Translations under genes and position numbers: made by a program
Assembly: GCA_900766865.1 (NCBI GenBank)
Contig: CAAFXA010000381.1
Span: 1-6,101 of the forward strand
From: an uncultured Akkermansia sp.
GTDB lineage: Bacteria; Verrucomicrobiota; Verrucomicrobiia; Verrucomicrobiales; Akkermansiaceae
Reading direction: 5' to 3'
Length of the DNA stretch: 6,101 nucleotides
The notes under the pieces: generated by a model
Database searches by the model: none
Told to the model about the DNA's origin: nothing
Seen by the model: only the letters and a program-made list of their open reading frames with translations
Part shown: one piece after another, positions 4,563-6,101 of the stretch
How the letters are laid out: the number at the start of each line of letters is the position of its first letter
How positions within the stretch are numbered: the stretch's first letter is position 1

Positions 4563-5702
4563 TTATTTGAGCACTCGCCCAATGTCTCTGCCAGCTGCTG
4601 CCGCAATGGGGAGAGCGGAAACGAGTATGCAGCCCAGAAGTGTGTAACAAATCAGCTGAATCTCAGGAAGAATTTCCTGTAATGTCAGGGTGTAGTTGCC
4701 AAATTTAAGCACTTCTTTCACAATGAGTCTCTGGAAGTACATAAAGGTGGCGAGGGCGCCGGCAAAGGAAGCGCCGACGATGAGCAGATTCTCGGCAATA
4801 AAGGCTCCCACCAGCAGGATGGGGCGTATGCCGAAACTTTTCATGAGGGTGTAAATGTATTCATTCTGGCGGTATTCCATACCGGCCAGGGCAGTGAGGA
4901 GGATGCCAACAATGCCGCTGATACCAACACAGAATGCCAGTCGAATCTGAGTCTGTTTGCTCAGTACAGCATCCATTTCGCTGAGTAGGTGGGAAACGGA
5001 GATAAGGCCGCCTCGCCTTCCTTCCAGACGCATGAAATTACGCAGGTACTGTTCTATTTTCAGTATATCTTCAGAGCTGTTGAGCTCTTTGGCGCGGAGT
5101 ATAACCTGTTCGCTGCCACGGCGATTCATGTATTCCGCCGGCAGCTGGTCCGGCTGTATAAGCACGCCGGCCTCTCCCATGATGCGCATGAGTGGGTGCT
5201 CTGCCGGCACACGGCGCACGAATGCATCGGATTTTATTCTGTTGATAATGACGCTATTGGGGCCGGGGGGGATTTTGCTTTCTTCTGTGGCAAGGATGGT
5301 GGGGGTACCATCAGAGGCCAGCAAGGGATAAAATTGTCCTGTGCGGCAGAAGTCATAGGTATAAACCGGAATGTTTTTGTTGTCATCTGCCGTGGCTGAT
5401 GTAATGCCGGAGAGTGCGTATGATTCCGCATTCAGGTGGTCGGAAATTTCTTTCTCCGAAGGGAAGGCAGAAGCAACTTCCGGATTGAAGCTGATGGTGG
5501 CAAATACAAGATCGCCGCCGCGTTTGAGGATTTTATCCTTTACGAGCTTTGTGGATATGGCAGCGCCGCCGAGAGCGCTCAGAGCACTCAGACTCAGGAA
5601 GTAAACCACCAGCACACGAGCCAGCGGACTGGAGACGCGTGTGAACCAGCGGTTTACCGTATCTTTAGCAAGATACAGGAGTGTCAAAATCAATGATTTC
5701 AT
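4563..5702 (-). CDS. ABC transporter permease, FtsX/MacB-like
   Basis: Inner-membrane subunit of an ABC system, 379 residues. Topology is the type VII (MacB/LolC/FtsX) pattern: one N-terminal helix (about 28-50), a large extracytoplasmic domain of about 200 residues (51-252, MacB core-like), then three helices at about 253-274, 294-322 and 348-370. Between helices 2 and 3 lies GMEYRQNEYIYTLMKSFGIRP, matching the cytoplasmic coupling segment of FtsX-type permeases (usually ExRxxExxxLxxxG). Such proteins do not move substrate through the membrane but use ATP to drive changes in the periplasm, as in lipoprotein release or efflux. The cognate ATPase is directly upstream and overlaps by 38 nt. The ATG at 5702 is the only start that retains helix 1; it has no Shine-Dalgarno, so expression may depend on translational coupling. 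The substrate is unknown; no outer-membrane or fusion-protein partner is in the window. Confidence 0.88.
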   Translation of the reverse strand: MKSLILTLLYLAKDTVNRWFTRVSSPLARVLVVYFLSLSALSALGGAAISTKLVKDKILKRGGDLVFATISFNPEVASAFPSEKEISDHLNAESYALSGITSATADDNKNIPVYTYDFCRTGQFYPLLASDGTPTILATEESKIPPGPNSVIINRIKSDAFVRRVPAEHPLMRIMGEAGVLIQPDQLPAEYMNRRGSEQVILRAKELNSSEDILKIEQYLRNFMRLEGRRGGLISVSHLLSEMDAVLSKQTQIRLAFCVGISGIVGILLTALAGMEYRQNEYIYTLMKSFGIRPILLVGAFIAENLLIVGASFAGALATFMYFQRLIVKEVLKFGNYTLTLQEILPEIQLICYTLLGCILVSALPIAAAAGRDIGRVLK

Positions 5703-6084
5703 CGGCTAGTTCGAGCAAGCGGTTATCGTGAGTGCTGATAATGCAGATGCGCTGTGCAGCATCCTTGAGCACAAGCTTCTTAATGATATTGGTGTTGGTG
5801 TCGTCCAGTCCGGAGGTAGGCTCGTCCAGCAACACGGTGGGCGCATCTTTCATGAGAGTACGTGCCAGCGCAGCACGTTGTGCCTGTCCGCCGGAGAGTT
5901 TGTCGGCTCTGCGGTGGCGCAATTCTTTCAAACCGAGGTCTGCCAGCAGGCTTTCGGCGCGGGGCTTCCATTGTTTGCCCGGCAGTACAGCCATTTCTGC
6001 AGCCAGACGAAGGTTGCGCTCTACGCTCATGAGGGGGAGCAGGTTAATGCCCTGGAACATGTAGGCTACATCCTGCCTGTGGTA
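5665..6084 (-). CDS. ABC transporter ATP-binding protein, LolD/MacB-type (5' truncated at contig end)
   Basis: Nucleotide-binding subunit that powers the adjacent permease from the cytoplasmic face. The visible 139 residues start just before the Q-loop (YMFQGINLLP, Gln11), then carry the ABC signature LSGGQAQRAALAR (63-75), Walker B TVLLDEPTSGLD (83-94, catalytic Glu88, D-loop) and switch histidine His119 in ISTHD. Walker A and the N-terminus are beyond the contig end. The FQGxNLLPxxSVxxN sequence is typical of the LolD/MacB/FtsE group. The frame stays open through 6099 and would begin GTG-Leu-Phe-Arg-Ser, but those five codons are adapter sequence, so the genomic part ends at 6084. The stop at 5665 lies 38 nt inside the permease gene. 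Confidence 0.95.
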   Translation of the reverse strand, partial: YHRQDVAYMFQGINLLPLMSVERNLRLAAEMAVLPGKQWKPRAESLLADLGLKELRHRRADKLSGGQAQRAALARTLMKDAPTVLLDEPTSGLDDTNTNIIKKLVLKDAAQRICIISTHDNRLLELADEIIDFDTPVSC

Positions 6085-6101
6085 AGATCGGAAGAGCACA
6101 C
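6085..6101. other. Illumina TruSeq adapter remnant at the contig end
   Basis: AGATCGGAAGAGCACAC is identical over all 17 bases to the start of the standard TruSeq read-1 adapter. It sits exactly at the contig edge, and when translated on the - strand produces the LFRS artefact at the head of the ABC ATPase. It is not part of the genome and should be trimmed. Confidence 0.97.

Noticed and set aside
1..6084. A hidden defence, mobile-element or CRISPR system.
   Set aside because: No transposase, recombinase, toxin-antitoxin pair, nuclease cassette, direct-repeat array or terminal inverted repeats were seen. Genes are housekeeping or common envelope functions, and the tRNA has no integrase or duplicated 3' end nearby.

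Overview
The window is a contig-end fragment carrying ordinary chromosomal genes of a moderate-GC Gram-negative bacterium. The gene mix points towards Verrucomicrobiota, possibly an Akkermansia-like lineage: RNase E/G, a secreted GH16 glycosidase, MurA, a DUF6941-type protein, a secreted c-type cytochrome and a LolD/MacB-type ABC system. The taxonomic call is an inference from gene content and from the near absence of Shine-Dalgarno sequences; no single marker proves it.

Layout, left to right. (1) 1-657, + strand: the 3' part of an RNase E/G gene with both catalytic aspartates and the zinc-link cysteines, closed by an intrinsic terminator at 688-726. (2) 816-1667, + strand: a signal-peptide-bearing family 16 glycoside hydrolase whose candidate -10 box lies so close to the ATG that its mRNA may be leaderless. 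(3) 1677-2261, - strand: a small exported cytochrome c with two CxxCH motifs, converging on the GH16 gene with a 9-bp gap. (4) 2337-3635, - strand: murA, complete, with its own promoter and a strong terminator hairpin that abuts the cytochrome start codon. (5) 3778-3849, - strand: tRNA-Gln(CUG) with a near-perfect sigma-70 promoter, upstream phased A-tracts and its own terminator. (6) 4012-4425, - strand: a DUF6941-like cytoplasmic protein with its own promoter and terminator. (7) 4563-6084, - strand: an ABC exporter pair (ATPase then FtsX/MacB-like permease, overlapping by 38 nt), with the ATPase cut off at the contig end. The last 17 bases (6085-6101) are an exact Illumina TruSeq adapter match and are not genomic.

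The genes do not form one pathway. Most are separate transcription units bounded by clear intrinsic terminators, covering RNA turnover, glycan degradation, electron transfer, peptidoglycan precursor synthesis, translation and envelope transport. I see no mobile element, CRISPR array, defence cassette or other accessory system. The most useful observations are regulatory: the octamer GGTAGAAT sits in the -10 position of three separate genes, none of the five visible start codons has a convincing Shine-Dalgarno, and a terminator is fused to the cytochrome start codon. The adapter remnant is an important data-quality point.
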